A stretch of DNA of 64,000 nt from Cyathus striatus (taxonomy: Eukaryota; Basidiomycota; Agaricomycetes; Agaricales; Nidulariaceae): contig JAOVFP010000012.1 in NCBI GenBank assembly GCA_025738555.1, forward strand, positions 2,666,001-2,730,000. The letters run 5' to 3'. Positions within the stretch are counted from its first letter, which is position 1. Every line of letters begins with the position of its first letter. The notes beneath the pieces were generated by a model that was not told the DNA's origin, made no database searches, and was given only the letters and a program-made list of their open reading frames with translations. Positions 22,331 through 34,393 of this stretch are shown here, piece after piece. The translations under genes were made by a program, and so were the position numbers.

Positions 22331-22699
22331 TTTGTTGTATTTTATTATGTGGATCTGGAAAATCTAAGTACTCTCCGTTGAGACTATCATAGTGGTTATT
22401 GTTGGTCTTGCTCGCTAAGAAAAGTTGAAGTAAAGTACTTATATTGTATGCAGTAGCTGATATTTGGCGATTGAGTTCCAAGAGTAGCCAGGTAGGAGTT
22501 GTAGCTATCATCTTGATCAATTGCTGTCGGCGACTACCTGAGAGTGCGAATTCCACCTCGCAGTTTTGCAGCGCTCAAGTCACTCGTTTCGCTCGTTATC
22601 TCTGCTCTTTTCCAAGTTATGCTCACTGGAAATCCCTCCAGAACTTCGTCTAAAAGATCTGTTTTTCATTGCGACGTTAAAACCTCTGATGTACGTAGC

Positions 22700-22870
22700 T
22701 TTCTACATTACATCCTTACTGTTGGACGGACGCGCCAAGCACTATAATCCCGACTACCCCTTTCGTTCCAATCCCTGCTCGTAGTCCTTCTACTCCCCCC
22801 CCTTCAAAACACCACGTACACCAGAAAGACTCGTGAAACTTCCTCGCGGAAGGGGATTAGGATATCATTC
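22700..22870 (-). pseudogene. Kinesin motor fragment, copy 3
   Basis: The reverse complement matches the kinesin segment around 20140-20290: the block beginning GAATGATATC, the TTCCGCGAGGAAG motif, a run like GGTGTTTTGAAG, and a stretch like GATTGGAACGAAAGGGGTAG corresponding to DWNER. It has stops and ends abruptly. Its left flank continues as the segment inverted at 930-1950. Confidence 0.7.
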
Positions 22871-24060
22871 CCTGTCACATGGATTTATACGAGATTCGTA
22901 GAGGCATCCTATTCATTGATCAGCACGAGCGCCATGGTGATGCTATATGCGTCTAAGGTAGGGGGGAATGTAGCGGGATGATGAATCCTGCAAGACTGCG
23001 TTTCGTACCGACAATCCTTCAACAAGACAGCAACGTAGGTAATACATCATCCAGGTTTCCTATCCCAGCGCTAGCCTCATAGCAATCAGTGGATGGGAAC
23101 CCTGTCCTCTTCGTGGTCATTGTAGCGTTGGAGTGTTCAATGAGGAGTTGAGACGGCATTAACAAAGGTCTGGACTGTAGAACGCTCTACGTGAAAGCGT
23201 AGGCTTCGTAAGAAACGTATGAATGGAGAGGCATCTTGTCTGCTCTACAGTTACAATGCACTTTGCACGCCAGAGGTAAAGGACGCCGGTATTGTGCTTT
23301 CAAGACCCGAGTGTTATTATCCTGGAGCGTTGAAGATGTACGAGCAGTATGGGTGGGCTCTGTGGGAAGAGTCAGGACAGAGCTGCCCGTGCACATCGAC
23401 AACAATGTGTTTCTTCACTAGGATCATACGCGCAATACCAACTACGGTCCGTTCAATCCTCTTTGTGGTCATTGTAGTGTTGGAGTGAGGAGCGGAGACG
23501 CCATTGTCATAGGTCTGGACTGTATAACGCTCTACTACGTGGAAGCATAAGGTATGAACGGTGGCGGTACGAGGGTTGGGGTTGGAGGAGGACACGGGAC
23601 ATAAGTGTGGGGGAAATGGAGATGGTACAGGAGTCAGAAGGGACACCGGGTACGAGTGCAGTGAAATAGCCTGCTGCTCCGTACAAGCCCTTCGTGTGGG
23701 GGTCGCAAGGTGGTTGATAACGGTATTCAAGAGCTTCGGTGGAATACGTGTAAGCGCGATGCTAATGTCTATATCATGAGTTTTGCGCAGTCAGAATAGT
23801 AGTATGAGCGCACGTCTGTCATCCAAGGAGGAGCCCAGGAGCGCGTGGTGAAATAGCCTCCTGCTCCGTACGAGTTCTACGTGGTGGGAGTCGCATGGTG
23901 GTTGACGCTGGTATTGGGTACAGCAGGATGTTGATAACGTTGGTGAAGAGCTCCAGCTAAATACGTGTAGGTTCGATGTTAACGCCGTCACCATGGGCTA
24001 TGCGCGGGGGGCATGGTACAAGCGCTCGCATATCGTCCAAGATGCCTTCTTCAACTCCCA
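22871..24060 (-). repeat. Patchwork of inverted and direct duplications
   Basis: Besides the inverted match to 930-1900, it contains direct repeats. About 23100-23200 matches 23450-23550 (shared phrase GGTCTGGACTGTA, then AACGCTCTAC). About 23645-23780 matches 23845-24000 (GTGAAATAGCCT, then CTGCTCCGTAC). No intact ORF is convincing. It looks like serially duplicated, decayed non-coding or former coding DNA. Confidence 0.6.
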
Positions 24061-25809
24061 AGCCTCAATCCCCCTTCCACTCCATAGAACTATTGTAATA
24101 GCACTTAATAAACTAGTGCTTACTAAGGCGCGCACACTTGATATGGCACATCTGATATATCAACCCTTCTAGTTACAGACATGGTCTGATGTATGGATCC
24201 TTGTAAACTACAGTAGGTACCCATGTATCAGGATCTATAACTACAGTGCTTACTTGTATATATGGGTCATGTTGCATAGCATGCAGAGGAAAGGATCTCG
24301 ATACAGATCTCAGTGCGGCATCATCATTTGGGCGCATACCGACGCCTACCAAATCTGGTTACATTACGTGTGGCCATGTGGCCACGCTCTGCCACTTGCC
24401 ACTTGCTTCTATCTGATATTACTGTACATCCAGCTTGGCATGGTCTTTCTTCCGCAGCCGTTTTCATATTGCGTGACATTACGCGTTACTTGTTATGGGC
24501 TACATTGTTTTCGGTCATCTGGACTATGCAGTCGTCTGCGAGCTTCTGTGCCGGCGATGCACGTCAGCAGAATAAGGTAGGTTTCCGTTGACGTGTCTGG
24601 TTAGCGGTTTGGGGCTATTTGGACCACCTGCAGCAGTATAAATCCGACGTTCTCACTTTTCAGGTTCGGTCTATTCTCTTCACCTCGGTATGCCCATTGC
24701 CACATCAATCTTCACTTACCGCTACGGGTGCACTGAAACACATCGTGATCAGCCCCGACGGACTAGTGGAGTTTGTTGTGCTCGTTCACCAGGCCTTATC
24801 ATCCTCACCTCACTTCCATGACCTCGTTTACTTCGCCGGCTCTAATATTTGGGAATGGCACCTTGCCTTCGTGTTGTTGTTCCTCTATTTCACTGTTGTT
24901 CATGGCGAACTCCATTGCTTTGTGTGGACTCTGGCACAGTTTGGTTTGCAAACTCATTATATATTGCAACGACCCCCAAGTCCTGGCTTGCGGGCTTTGT
25001 TCCCTCTGTTTTACTGTCGCTCTCTTCGTTCATTCCAACATACTGCACAGTTGTATCTTGTATTTTTATATTTTATATTTTGGCTTAGCCGACATCTTTT
25101 ATGGGCTCTCTGTAATAGAGGAAAAATATGTCGATCGTTTAGTTCTCCTACCCTTAGCCTAGAGTTGATGGAGGCTCTGAAGCTTCCATCCGCCGCTATT
25201 TGTACTCTCTCTCTACTTTTCAACCTCAAGCTTCAAGTTTCAGTATGGATTGATATTTTCCACCACCTCCGTGTTCATCACATTGAGTTGGAAGGGTTGG
25301 GTCTATATATGGAGTGCCTCACGTTCTTAGTGTATGTTATGATCAGGGCACAACAGAGCGCTTTCCTTTCAAAGCCACAGTAGCCATATACGGTTACTCA
25401 ATTGTCCAATGTATATATGTCACTATTGCTGTGCTCTCGTCAGTTGCCTTCGTAGTTTACGCTGTTTGTATAACTTGCAGGTATTACAATCCAAAATGAT
25501 CACCTCTTTTTATGGCAGCTTGCTTATACCATTTATACATTCAATGACGATCCACTTACTTGGTGAACAATGTTCTCGAGACAATGCGAGAGGATTTTTG
25601 CTTGGCTGCTCTCCATTCAATTCGAATATTTTTGATTAAAAAGATTGTAAACCACTTAACAATATATTTCAAAATAGACGAGACTTATAACAAGAATATC
25701 GCAAGCCTATAACAAGAATTATAAAAAGATAATGACAAGAACTATTATGTGAAGTATTATGATAACAAACATGATATCATTGTATGTGAATGTAGCGAAA
25801 ATACACCTC
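24061..25809. other. No supported gene
   Basis: There is one long plus-strand reading frame (24619-25383, 254 codons). It is rich in Leu, Phe, Ser and His without a recognisable domain, has no good start context and shows overlapping open frames. I treat it as chance in pyrimidine-rich DNA. Nothing else is evident. Confidence 0.45.
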
Positions 25810-25814
25810 TGACT

Positions 25815-28800
25815 CTAACGATGAGATAAACGAAGCCGCTTGGATGATCGTGACATTTGCGTAGCACAAGCGTCATCATTCGACACGTCAAGGGAGCGTT
25901 TTTTGGTACTTGAGTCGTGCGCGTTGTCCCGGAGGGGGTCGACCATAAATCTGAGACACCTGGTCACGTCCTCAACCGCATTTCTCCATTCAGCTGATTT
26001 TGACGACCACCATTTTAAGCTAATTAGAACAATCACTATCCCACTAGGTCCCCCTTTGCGAAGAGGTTGAAGTGACTGGTGATCTGTCTTGCCCTTTTCA
26101 ATTGGTGATGGAAGGCGGTTGGCATTTGATGTGCGCCTCCATTCTGGCTGGATGGTCTGCCACCACAATCGCCATTGGTTCGCGAACTCCTTTCGTTTGA
26201 TCGCAGGGGCAACGTCGTATTTACGTGAAGTAAGCCATTGAGAGAGTTCTGCAGGGCGGTATTTTGCTGGGAGGCGATGCTACAATAACATAAGCATCTG
26301 CAGTAAGTAATCATGAAACACGAAGTAATGAAAAACACATACTGAAGAAGAGTCTATAGCGAGACTCAGCTCAAATTCCATCCAAGCAGTAGTGCAGTTT
26401 TTCCATTCTGCACCTAGGTTCGGATCGCACAAAAACCCTTTAGCTTTAACAAGCCATTATGGGAGATGCTCGGTCTGATCTCCAGATGTAAGCGTTCGAA
26501 TCGCCTTTGAGAGAGCAGGTTTACGTGGACGCCTTACAGGCAAGACTTTGCGCGCTTGAATGTTGCTATCATCTTCATGATTCCCATTAGAGGTAGTGCT
26601 AGGGTCCCGAAGTGGTAGCAGAGAAATCGCAGCTGATGACCCCGAAGTATTATGTGGGGCTTCTATATGTCAGAATTGGGTTGCGCTCTCGCAGTGGTCA
26701 CGTGATATGGAATATTCCGATAGAGTATTTTAGCTAGTACATGCGTCGTTTGTACTCCTTACCCGCAAAGACAAAGCTTACTTTCTCTACTCTCGACTTC
26801 TCTTGAGGATGCCTGGAAGCACCCTTAACCGGGTTTTCTGACATTTGCGGGTTCAGCAGTCCTGGCCTGCTACAACAAAGCCAGCCCAGGGTGATCTGGG
26901 ACATCAAGCCCGCCTTGCCATTCATGTGTGCCCCGGTCAGCAATCCTCTATCAGGATCCTGCAGGAGAGTCTGCATTATCAACTCTATATCACCTGGTCA
27001 GCTTTTTGCAGGGGAGTCTGCATCATCAACTCCACATCTCCTCAACACTGCCTTTTGGCCACACTCACTTCCACCCACCACACCATCTTCTTCACCTGGC
27101 CCTTTTCTCTGTTCGACCTGATAGGCCAGCTCCTGGAATCCACCTCAGATCTCTGATCCAGCTCTGATCAGCCACCATCTACCTCCATCCAATCTCCAAC
27201 ACCTTTCCAACACTCCACCTCCTATCTTATCTATATCTCCTCTGGCAACTCCATCTTCACTTCATCTGTCATCTGGACAACATCCAGCATACATCAAGAA
27301 TGGTCTTCACCTTCAGGGAGGGACACAGGGGACTCAGAGGGAGCTATTTGGTTCAGGGAGGGAGCAGCAGTTCAGGGAGGGACTTTTGGTTGGGGGGGAT
27401 CATTTGGGATCATTGGTGCTTTTGATTTTGTTGTGTTTTTCTTTTCTTTCCCAGTTCTTCTGGGCACTCTTTACATATCCATTCCTTTCACCCTACTCTC
27501 TTATCTTCCTTCTCTTTGGGTTTTTCATTTGTTCCCTGCTTCGAGCGAGGGAGGGTGTCAGAATTGGGTTGTGCTCTCGCAGTGGTCACGTGATATGGAA
27601 TATTCCGATAGAGTATTTTAGCTAGTACGTGCGTCGTTTGTACTCCTTACCTGCAAAGACAAAGCTTACTTTCTCTACTCTCTACTTCTCTTGAGGATGC
27701 CTGGAAGCACCCTTAACCGGGTTTTCTGACACTATAGCCTCACAATCAACGGGAAGTGACTGAGGCACATTTGGGGGATTTGCAGTTGGCGAGAGTGCTG
27801 CAACATCATTCATAACATCCTGACCAGGTGCGACAGGGGGAATAGCAGCAGAATGCTCTACTGTGGCATCAGTTGATTGAGGAAACACATATTCTAAAGT
27901 CTGTATATCAGGAGTACACGATGCATTAGCTGTCATATAGTTCGGATTGAATGGTGTCTGGGGTAGCAGTGGCAAAAGCTGATCGTAATCGATGAGATCT
28001 CCCTCTCCATTACTGAAGGACGTCGAATCTTGTGAATGCGTATGCAGTGTATAATCTGGAACCAGGGAGTTGAAAGAATACGAAGGCTGTATATCTCTAG
28101 CATATTCATTAGCGGGGAGAGATGGTGAAGATATAGAGGTCATATTCGCATCTTCAAAGTCTACTGCTTCGTCAATATCACTATAAACATAAGGAATGAG
28201 TAATAACGTACTGAATATAGATGATACGGCTCCCTGGGAGTCTGAAAATTCCTGTATGGTTGATGCACTACTAACAGGTGGTGCGAGCACTGATATTCCC
28301 CCATTGTGTGCTAATGTGCATTAGTGCAAGGAAGAGGTGTAAGCTGCATGAAAAACGTACGAAAGTCAATTGATATTGCTTCATGCTCTGGAGCCTGAGC
28401 TAATGCTCCACTTATTTCGCTGATTAAAGACATCTGTGGCATATGCATACCGCCATCACCTGTCAATAGTCAACCGACACATTAGCAATGATGCATACAT
28501 CATCCAAGACACATACCACGGTCAACTAGATTAGCCTGATATCCTTGATATGTCGAAGCCATACCATCTTGACTTGGAAGTGATGCTAATATAACAAAAC
28601 TAAATGAAATATCATATATGGTCGCAAATCACATCACTTACTGAGCTCAACTGGAGTACTCGATTTGCCGTTGCCAAGCAGAGAAGTTTTTCTTGAGCTT
28701 TCGTGATTTTCACCCACTGACGGTGTGATGTTAGCATAGGGTATACTTGAACATCGTGAACATACCGAACTTGGATGAACTGGAAGCATGGGCCTGACAC

Positions 28801-29980
28801 TCTTCAGCCTGTCTACTCGATTCTGCTCGTGACTCGATATTCTGGTTCTCGAAAGCAGCGTTTGCATAGTTTTGAAATGGCTTGAGGACTTCAGATTTGA
28901 ACTTCGAATAGTTCTGAAATGAAGCAGGCAACCCTGAATCATAGCTATTACCACAGCGTTAGTAAATCACCAACAGTGAAGAAATATAACACAGCAGATA
29001 CCTTATGGACTTGACTGTTCCGTCATAGTCAGGATGAGGTCCGGCACCAAGTAAGGCGAATGCCCAACCGGTGTGTTCTCGCAGAGCTTCAAGCATATTG
29101 ACAACTAATACCGGCAATTCTCGAATGTGTCTGTATCCAATCAGAATTACGGTATCTCCAGAGAAGTTAGAACAATACATACTCTGGTTTCTCCTCCCGC
29201 AGCTTACTGATGTCGCACTCCTGCATTTCTTCCTCCTTCTTTTTCCGCTCCTTCTTCTCTCTCTTCCTCCGCTTCGATTCCTCTTGAACAGAATGTCTAA
29301 CTTCCTCAGGTGCTGCGAGGTACGCTTGTTTCATATGCTTCCTGAGAAGAGTCAGTGACTCCCCTTTGGTCAAGGTCCGACCACTGGTTTCTTCTTCGAC
29401 GGAAGGTTGGATTTCGTCTTGATAAAACTCTTTCGAGTATATCTCCACCTCATGGAGAACACGTCCTTCAGATCGACCACGGAAAATGTTAATCAAGCTT
29501 GCTCTCATCTTCTTCTGACGTGCTTCACCGGCAAAACCATGGTTATTGTACCAGGTCTTGATTCTCTGGGAGCGGATCGCTTTAATACAACATAATTTCC
29601 GACTACTAAATTATAATGCTAACCTCTTTCTGGTTTTCTATCTCCTCTGCAACATCTTCTGCAGTTCTGATTTGCTGGAGAAAGAGCGGGAAAACGGTTA
29701 CCAATAAGGTAGAGTTAATTCATTGTTTACTAACCTTCACGACTTTTACTTTCAACTTTTTCTTACTCTTCTTCTTCCCAGATGTGGTATCATTGCCGGC
29801 ATCCGTCTGTGGCGCATCCTGTTCAGGTTGTATCGTAACAGGCCAATTCTGGAACCATTCCAAGAACAGTTCTGCCCAGAAGTTTGGTGTAGTACGGTTG
29901 CGTTTTGCTTCATTCAAAGCTTCCCGCCTTGATTTTAAGAAAATAGTCTGGTCGTCCTTTGCCCAAGAATCTGGAGCCAT
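25815..29980 (-). pseudogene. Agaricomycete-specific multi-exon gene split by a miniature LTR element
   Basis: ATG at 29980 (MAPDSWAKDDQTIF). Further exons contain TTPNFWAELFLEWFQNWPV, a Lys-rich run, IKTWYNNHGFAGEARQKKM (about 29560), a charged coiled coil (about 29180-29290), EALREHTGWAFALLGAGPHPD (about 29060), a Ser/Asp-rich middle (27740-28290), then RPAELSQWLTSRKYDVAPAI (about 26250) and WWQTIQPEWRR. I know this as a family abundant in mushroom genomes, often near transposons, with no known function. A 1,064-bp element interrupts the middle exon. A TAA at 26457-26459 falls inside the conserved EHLP-WLVKAKGFL phrase. So it is probably dead. Confidence 0.65.
26668..27731. mobile_element. 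Miniature LTR retrotransposon (TRIM-like), 1,064 bp
   Basis: Two 176-bp direct repeats at 26668-26843 and 27556-27731 start TGTCAGAATTGGG and end TTTTCTGACA, with CTATA on both outer sides (26663-26667 and 27732-27736). The internal 712 bp have no gag or pol; the right LTR is preceded by a purine-rich tract (GAGCGAGGGAGGG). The repeats differ at four places, three of them CG versus TG or CA. This is the structure of a TRIM, which depends on another retrotransposon. No tRNA-type primer site is obvious after the left repeat. Confidence 0.9.
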
Positions 29981-30214
29981 TGAATCTGAGGCGTATTTTG
30001 CAATGGAGTATACGCTATGGAACATCTCAAGGTGGCTTGGGAAACAGCCGGTACACTGTACAGATAGCTTAAAGAAACTTATTCACAGGTAGAACTGCAG
30101 TCTAGTGGTTGGAACCAACTCGGATGTGCCGGCCTTATGTAAATGACAGGATGGGCAAGAAGTTGAAGACTCGGTTAATATGTCGGGTACAAAATATGGA
30201 GGTGAATATCAATA

Positions 30215-30270
30215 TCAAGCCTGTGCAGTATTTTGTACATACAATTTATTATGTGCAAAAGCATCTTTTA
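30215..30270 (-). pseudogene. 3' end of the gene split by the giant element
   Basis: The minus strand reads KDAFAHNKLYVQNTAQA and stops at TGA (30215-30217). It follows in frame from the last residues before the giant element in the right-hand fragment (GHMLIGWNEL) once the element and one TTA are removed. The next gene on this strand starts 235 bp further along, so the spacing is normal. Confidence 0.7.
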
Positions 30271-30830
30271 CACCTCAGACAGGACCAAATCGGATCAGGG
30301 TAAATATGGTACAACCCGATGTAGTTAACAATTAGAATATGTACAAAAATATATCATTTGACCGATTCATGTTCATATTTAGAAAATAATTATGAATCGG
30401 GCATGTATCAAATCCATGAGCATTATTGAGAATATAACAATAAGACATATGTAGAATATTGTACAAAAATTGGTTACCATACCGATGTATGAACAAATCC
30501 TGAATCGGGGCATACATTTGTCCCTAGATCCTATCCAGATACTGATCCTAAGTGTGTCTCGTGTCCCTATCTTATCACATATTCTGAATTTGCCCTTGAA
30601 ACAGATCTCGAATTGGATCTTTTATCATATCCTCATTCCGATTTAGAATGTAAACAAAAATATGTCACTCGCCCCGATTCATGTACAGATTGTAAATATG
30701 ACAATTAGAAATATTGATTGCCCACTTACAGGGCCACTCACAGGCCACTCACATCCACTCACTGGACCACTCACGACCACTCACTACCACTCACTACCCA
30801 CTCCATTCCCGCCTGGTTCCCCACTCCATT
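30271..30830 (+). repeat. Left long terminal inverted repeat
   Basis: Matches the inverse of 60008-60528. The inner part has a run of CCACTCAC-type motifs (30717-30800), more copies than the right arm. Such subterminal arrays are typical transposase-binding sites in CACTA-like elements. Confidence 0.88.
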
Positions 30831-31156
30831 CCTACCCCACTTGTTGAAGGCTCTAATAAAATCATGTGACGGCATATATTGTGGGGGTAAACACACACAG
30901 TAAACAATGTAGTGTACAGATTTAAATACAAAATATATAGTACATAAAAGGGATAGCATAGTGGCATAAAATAAAATGGAGAACATACTTGAAACATATA
31001 GTTGCGTGAGCAGGGATCATTGAGACATTTGAATATAGATGTCTCTGGTATTCCAACACTACTCCTTGCTAATTATCCCACTCGAGATCCTGCAAAATGA
31101 ACAGCCCTAGCTTTCTTCAAGCTGGCGCCAACTTCCTTTGTAGTTGTAATTGACTT

Positions 31157-31719
31157 TCAGCAACCTTTCCTGTGATTCTGCAATATAATCTTGATGATAT
31201 CGAGTGTGAGCCAGTTACAATCATATTTGAGCAGATCAGGATACTGGTTAGCAGCCTTTAAAATATGTCAATAAATTAGATACAGCTAATGTGACGAACA
31301 TTAAATACATACTTTCTCGCAAATGGTAGTGAGTTTGCTTTGTTCCTGAGTTGTGTATGTGCAATTGAAGTCCAACACCTCCTTCGCAATTACTGAGATG
31401 CGGGTCTGAAAATCATGCCCACTAAGTAAGAATTTGCAATTTAAAAGATTTAAAAGTGATGTATTACCTCCATATCACTAAGTTGCTCCGGGCTACACTG
31501 TACATAGTCGACTAGTTTGTAAGTTTTTCCTGCTTTGCCTTTTGGTTTTGGAATCACTACCACCACGGAGCTGGTCTCAGATTCGCCACCCTCATCTAGT
31601 GGGTAGCAAGTCCTGAAGGAGCATGGTGGTGGGGTAAGCAAATGTTCTGGAGAGAATTGCATATGAAGCATTGATGGAGAGAAATGATGCAAAACATGAT
31701 AGTTTCTGGATGGAGGCAT
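31157..31719 (-). CDS. Small three-exon protein of unknown function (cargo)
   Basis: Likely ATG at 31719 (MPPSRNYHVLHHF). Exon 1 has a Pro-rich part and then KPKGKAGKTYKLVDYVQCSP; exon 2 reads TRISVIAKEVLDFNCTYTT; exon 3 ends YPDLLKYDCNWLTLDIIKI, with TGA at 31157-31159. The C-terminal pattern P-x-LL-x-Y-x3-W-x3-D-x-I recurs in the small gene at 40110-40378, so the two look like members of one family. I do not recognise a domain. A nuclear or DNA-binding role cannot be judged. Confidence 0.5.
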
Positions 31720-31929
31720 TTTGAGTCTTCTCCATGCCAATACATGATGTACTTATACCTACAAAACAATAAAAAGTTAGTTACAGGGAAGGAAACACAT
31801 ACAAATCATACAAAAACAATATTTCTACCGAAAGGTGTTGATGTAGCATGGCGAGACAATAGATGTTGGAATCAGCAAGTGCTAATCAGTCAAGAAGGAA
31901 ACAATACATATGTTGAATGCACTAATACA

Positions 31930-33499
31930 CTATACAGCACTGTAACTAAGGAAGGAAGTTAAAAAGAATAATGACATAAACCCAACTATGATAATTGTAA
32001 AAAATACTACTACATCTACATACCCTGAAACATAAAGACAAAGCATACAAATGATCAGGATACCACCAAGGCCGTAACTGATTGGAAGCATTTTCAGCAG
32101 AGTTCTTTTGAAATCTAGCATTGATTCAGGAGAACAAACTGTGCTAGTGCTCGATGTTTCCATACTCAAGTCGGTGCTGGTACTTGAAGTCCATACCTTA
32201 ATTTCAATATTGCCATTATCCGACATTCCAGTCGCAATGACACACTGCTTTCGGAACTGAATACCTATTATATAGTTAGCATTAACATCGCTAGTATTTA
32301 GAAACTTTGCAAACCTCGGTTATTTGTACTAGCGTTTCAACTAGCAAAGTATTTAGATTTCTTCATTCTCATGTGTATAACATTAATTACTTACCATAGC
32401 CATGGGGTAGTAGTGCAACCAAGGTTCCCAAGCGTTGATCATATACACGTACTACACCATCATCACTACCAACAACTACCAGTTCACCTTGCAGGGCAGA
32501 TGAGACAACAAGGGGCACATTTGAGTGGATAGCATGCTTTAACAACCTAAGTGGCTGTACAGGCGGAATGGCATATATGTCAACGCCATCTTGAAGATTA
32601 GAGACTAGTAGAGTATGACTATCTGCACCAATGATGGCATGTCCACTGTAACAACATATCAGGCAGAGCAGTTAACTATAAGGCAAGAGAGAGACTGACA
32701 TTCTGGTACGGATCTCATGAAACCATCGCATTTTCCAAGGAGTCAGCTGATAGCAAAAGCTACAACCACATGTAAAAACTTCAAGGATAAAAGCATGATG
32801 GTGGGGCTTACATCTCACGAGATTCCAAATAGCAGAGAATTAATTCCGCCCCATTCTGTGTAAACATGACACTCCTAGCTGTGTGGGGGTGAGGGGTAGA
32901 CTCTATGTACAGAGAAGCTTGACCTAAGAGATTCAGTGAGCACAATATGGAACCTAGAGGACAAATAACATACCTGGGAAAACCAAGTTCCACACTTTGA
33001 GAGAGCCTGCCCCAAGCGAGGCAAGGTGACTACGAAATGGGTCAAATTTCAGGTCTTCCAAAGGGCCATCATGCACAGATATCGCCAACACATGCTCATA
33101 ACCATCTCCGGTTTTACTTTCCTGATATCCTCGGATTACACCACCACCTGTTCCGAAATATAGTATTGTGGAACCTGTTTCTGTGAAATGTGCCCAGCAA
33201 ACAGTTGTAACTTCACCAATGATGGACACTTCCCAAAGCTTTTCGCCTGTTGTTAACTCCCATACTACCATAAGTCCATCATCACCTAACAGTATATTTT
33301 AAACATGCATATAAATATTTCAGAGAACTTGCTGCTCACCACCACTTGCAAGTTTAGAGCCATCCTGGTTTATCTTTAAGGCGTTGATCACTCTCGAATG
33401 TTGGTTGAGCGTATATTTTAAGTCGAACTGAAAAAATGCAATTAGCAATAGTTAACCCAAAAATACCAAAGTACGTGCAGTAAGAGTAGCTGGCTTCAT
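31930..33499 (-). CDS. WD40-repeat protein with C-terminal membrane helices (cargo, copy 1)
   Basis: ATG at 33499; exon 1 MKPATLTARTL joins in phase to FDLKYTLNQHSRVINALKIN. Later exons carry WD40 strands: DDGLMVVWELTTGEKLWEV, FDPFRSHLASLGAGSLKVWN, SVMFTQNGAELILCYLE, ELVVVGSDDGVVRVYDQRLG and KQCVIATGMSDNGNIEIKVW. The C-terminus has a hydrophobic helix (GLGGILIICMLCLYVSG), with a possible second one unless an intron removes it. WD40 propellers are protein-binding scaffolds; the tail would anchor it in a membrane. About seven exons. A relative with the same plan is encoded on the other strand at 48488-50144. Confidence 0.65.
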
Positions 33500-34071
33500 G
33501 TTGGAAAGTGATCTGATAGAGCTGGTGTCGGAAACGAGTACGGCGTTGATGTATTCTCTGTGTTATTGTTTCGTGGACTAGTTTCCTCATATCCCTGCTC
33601 ATTCCCCACTCGGCGAAAGCTTACCTGCACCATAGTATTCATAATTTTGTTAGTCTAGCATCATACAAATAAAAGAAAGAAACTTGCCTAACAACTTATT
33701 GTACAAAGGCTTTTGTTCCGTTGCTACCATCCTACTATGCACACCGGCATGATCGGGTATAACACAATTGCAGTGGAGCATTTGACAGACATTCCGTTCC
33801 GTCTCTGAACGCCACCATTTTCTGCATCATTTTCAAAATCTGACGAAGAATAACCAGACCAATATACCTCCAAATTGAACGTACATGAAGAAATATTGAC
33901 TGAGTAAGAGATTTCAGCTTGTTGTAAATTACAGATGGGATTCAGGTTATTGTAGATTTTATGCCCATTCAAAACAGGTACTCAGGCTCTATAAAACAAG
34001 ATTCGTTTAAGGTCAGTATAATCACTACATATATCAACTTCAGTTTAACTTCACTATCAACTTTTACAGTG
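33500..34071. other. Intergenic, no feature seen
   Basis: Spacer between divergent genes (WD40 on minus, small protein on plus). It probably holds both promoters. No repeat recognised. Confidence 0.4.
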
Positions 34072-34354
34072 ATGGCCAATCTTAGAAATGTCATCTCTCT
34101 GGGCTGCAACTTGGTGAGCATTAACAATTTTCTTGACCGTAATTATGTTCTAAGCTGTTAATATGTAGGAATTGACATTGGTTGCACGTGTATTTACATG
34201 GGCTTTTGCTAAGAGCCTCAGAGCAACTAGCACCACATGTAAACATGGTTCCCAAGAAATCAATAATCTTTTGCTAGAATACAAAGGAATTAGAAAGTGG
34301 CATAAACTGGTACGTTTAACTAAATGGTACTTACGAAATATTGTTACTGAATAG
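34072..34354 (+). CDS. Small two-exon protein, 75 residues (cargo)
   Basis: ATG at 34072. Exon 1 is 34072-34113 (14 codons), the intron GTGAGC...TATGTAG is 34114-34168, and exon 2 is 34169-34354, ending TAG. The protein starts MANLRNVISLGCNL and is basic towards its end (KGIRKWHKLVRLTKWYLRN). No domain recognised. The exact intron phase is the main support. It lies 40 bp upstream of the F-box gene. Confidence 0.5.
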
Positions 34355-34393
34355 AATTGAAATTGAACATAGGCGACCGTCAAAAACCAATGC

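Noticed and set aside
24619..25383. 254-codon plus-strand frame as a gene
   Set aside because: No domain, skewed to Leu, Phe, Ser and His, overlapping open frames in pyrimidine-rich DNA, and no splice or start support.
30271..30830. The two long inverted repeats being independent short elements
   Set aside because: Each lacks its own second end. The TTA duplications and the exact restoration of a host frame need the whole unit. Not fully excluded without an empty site.
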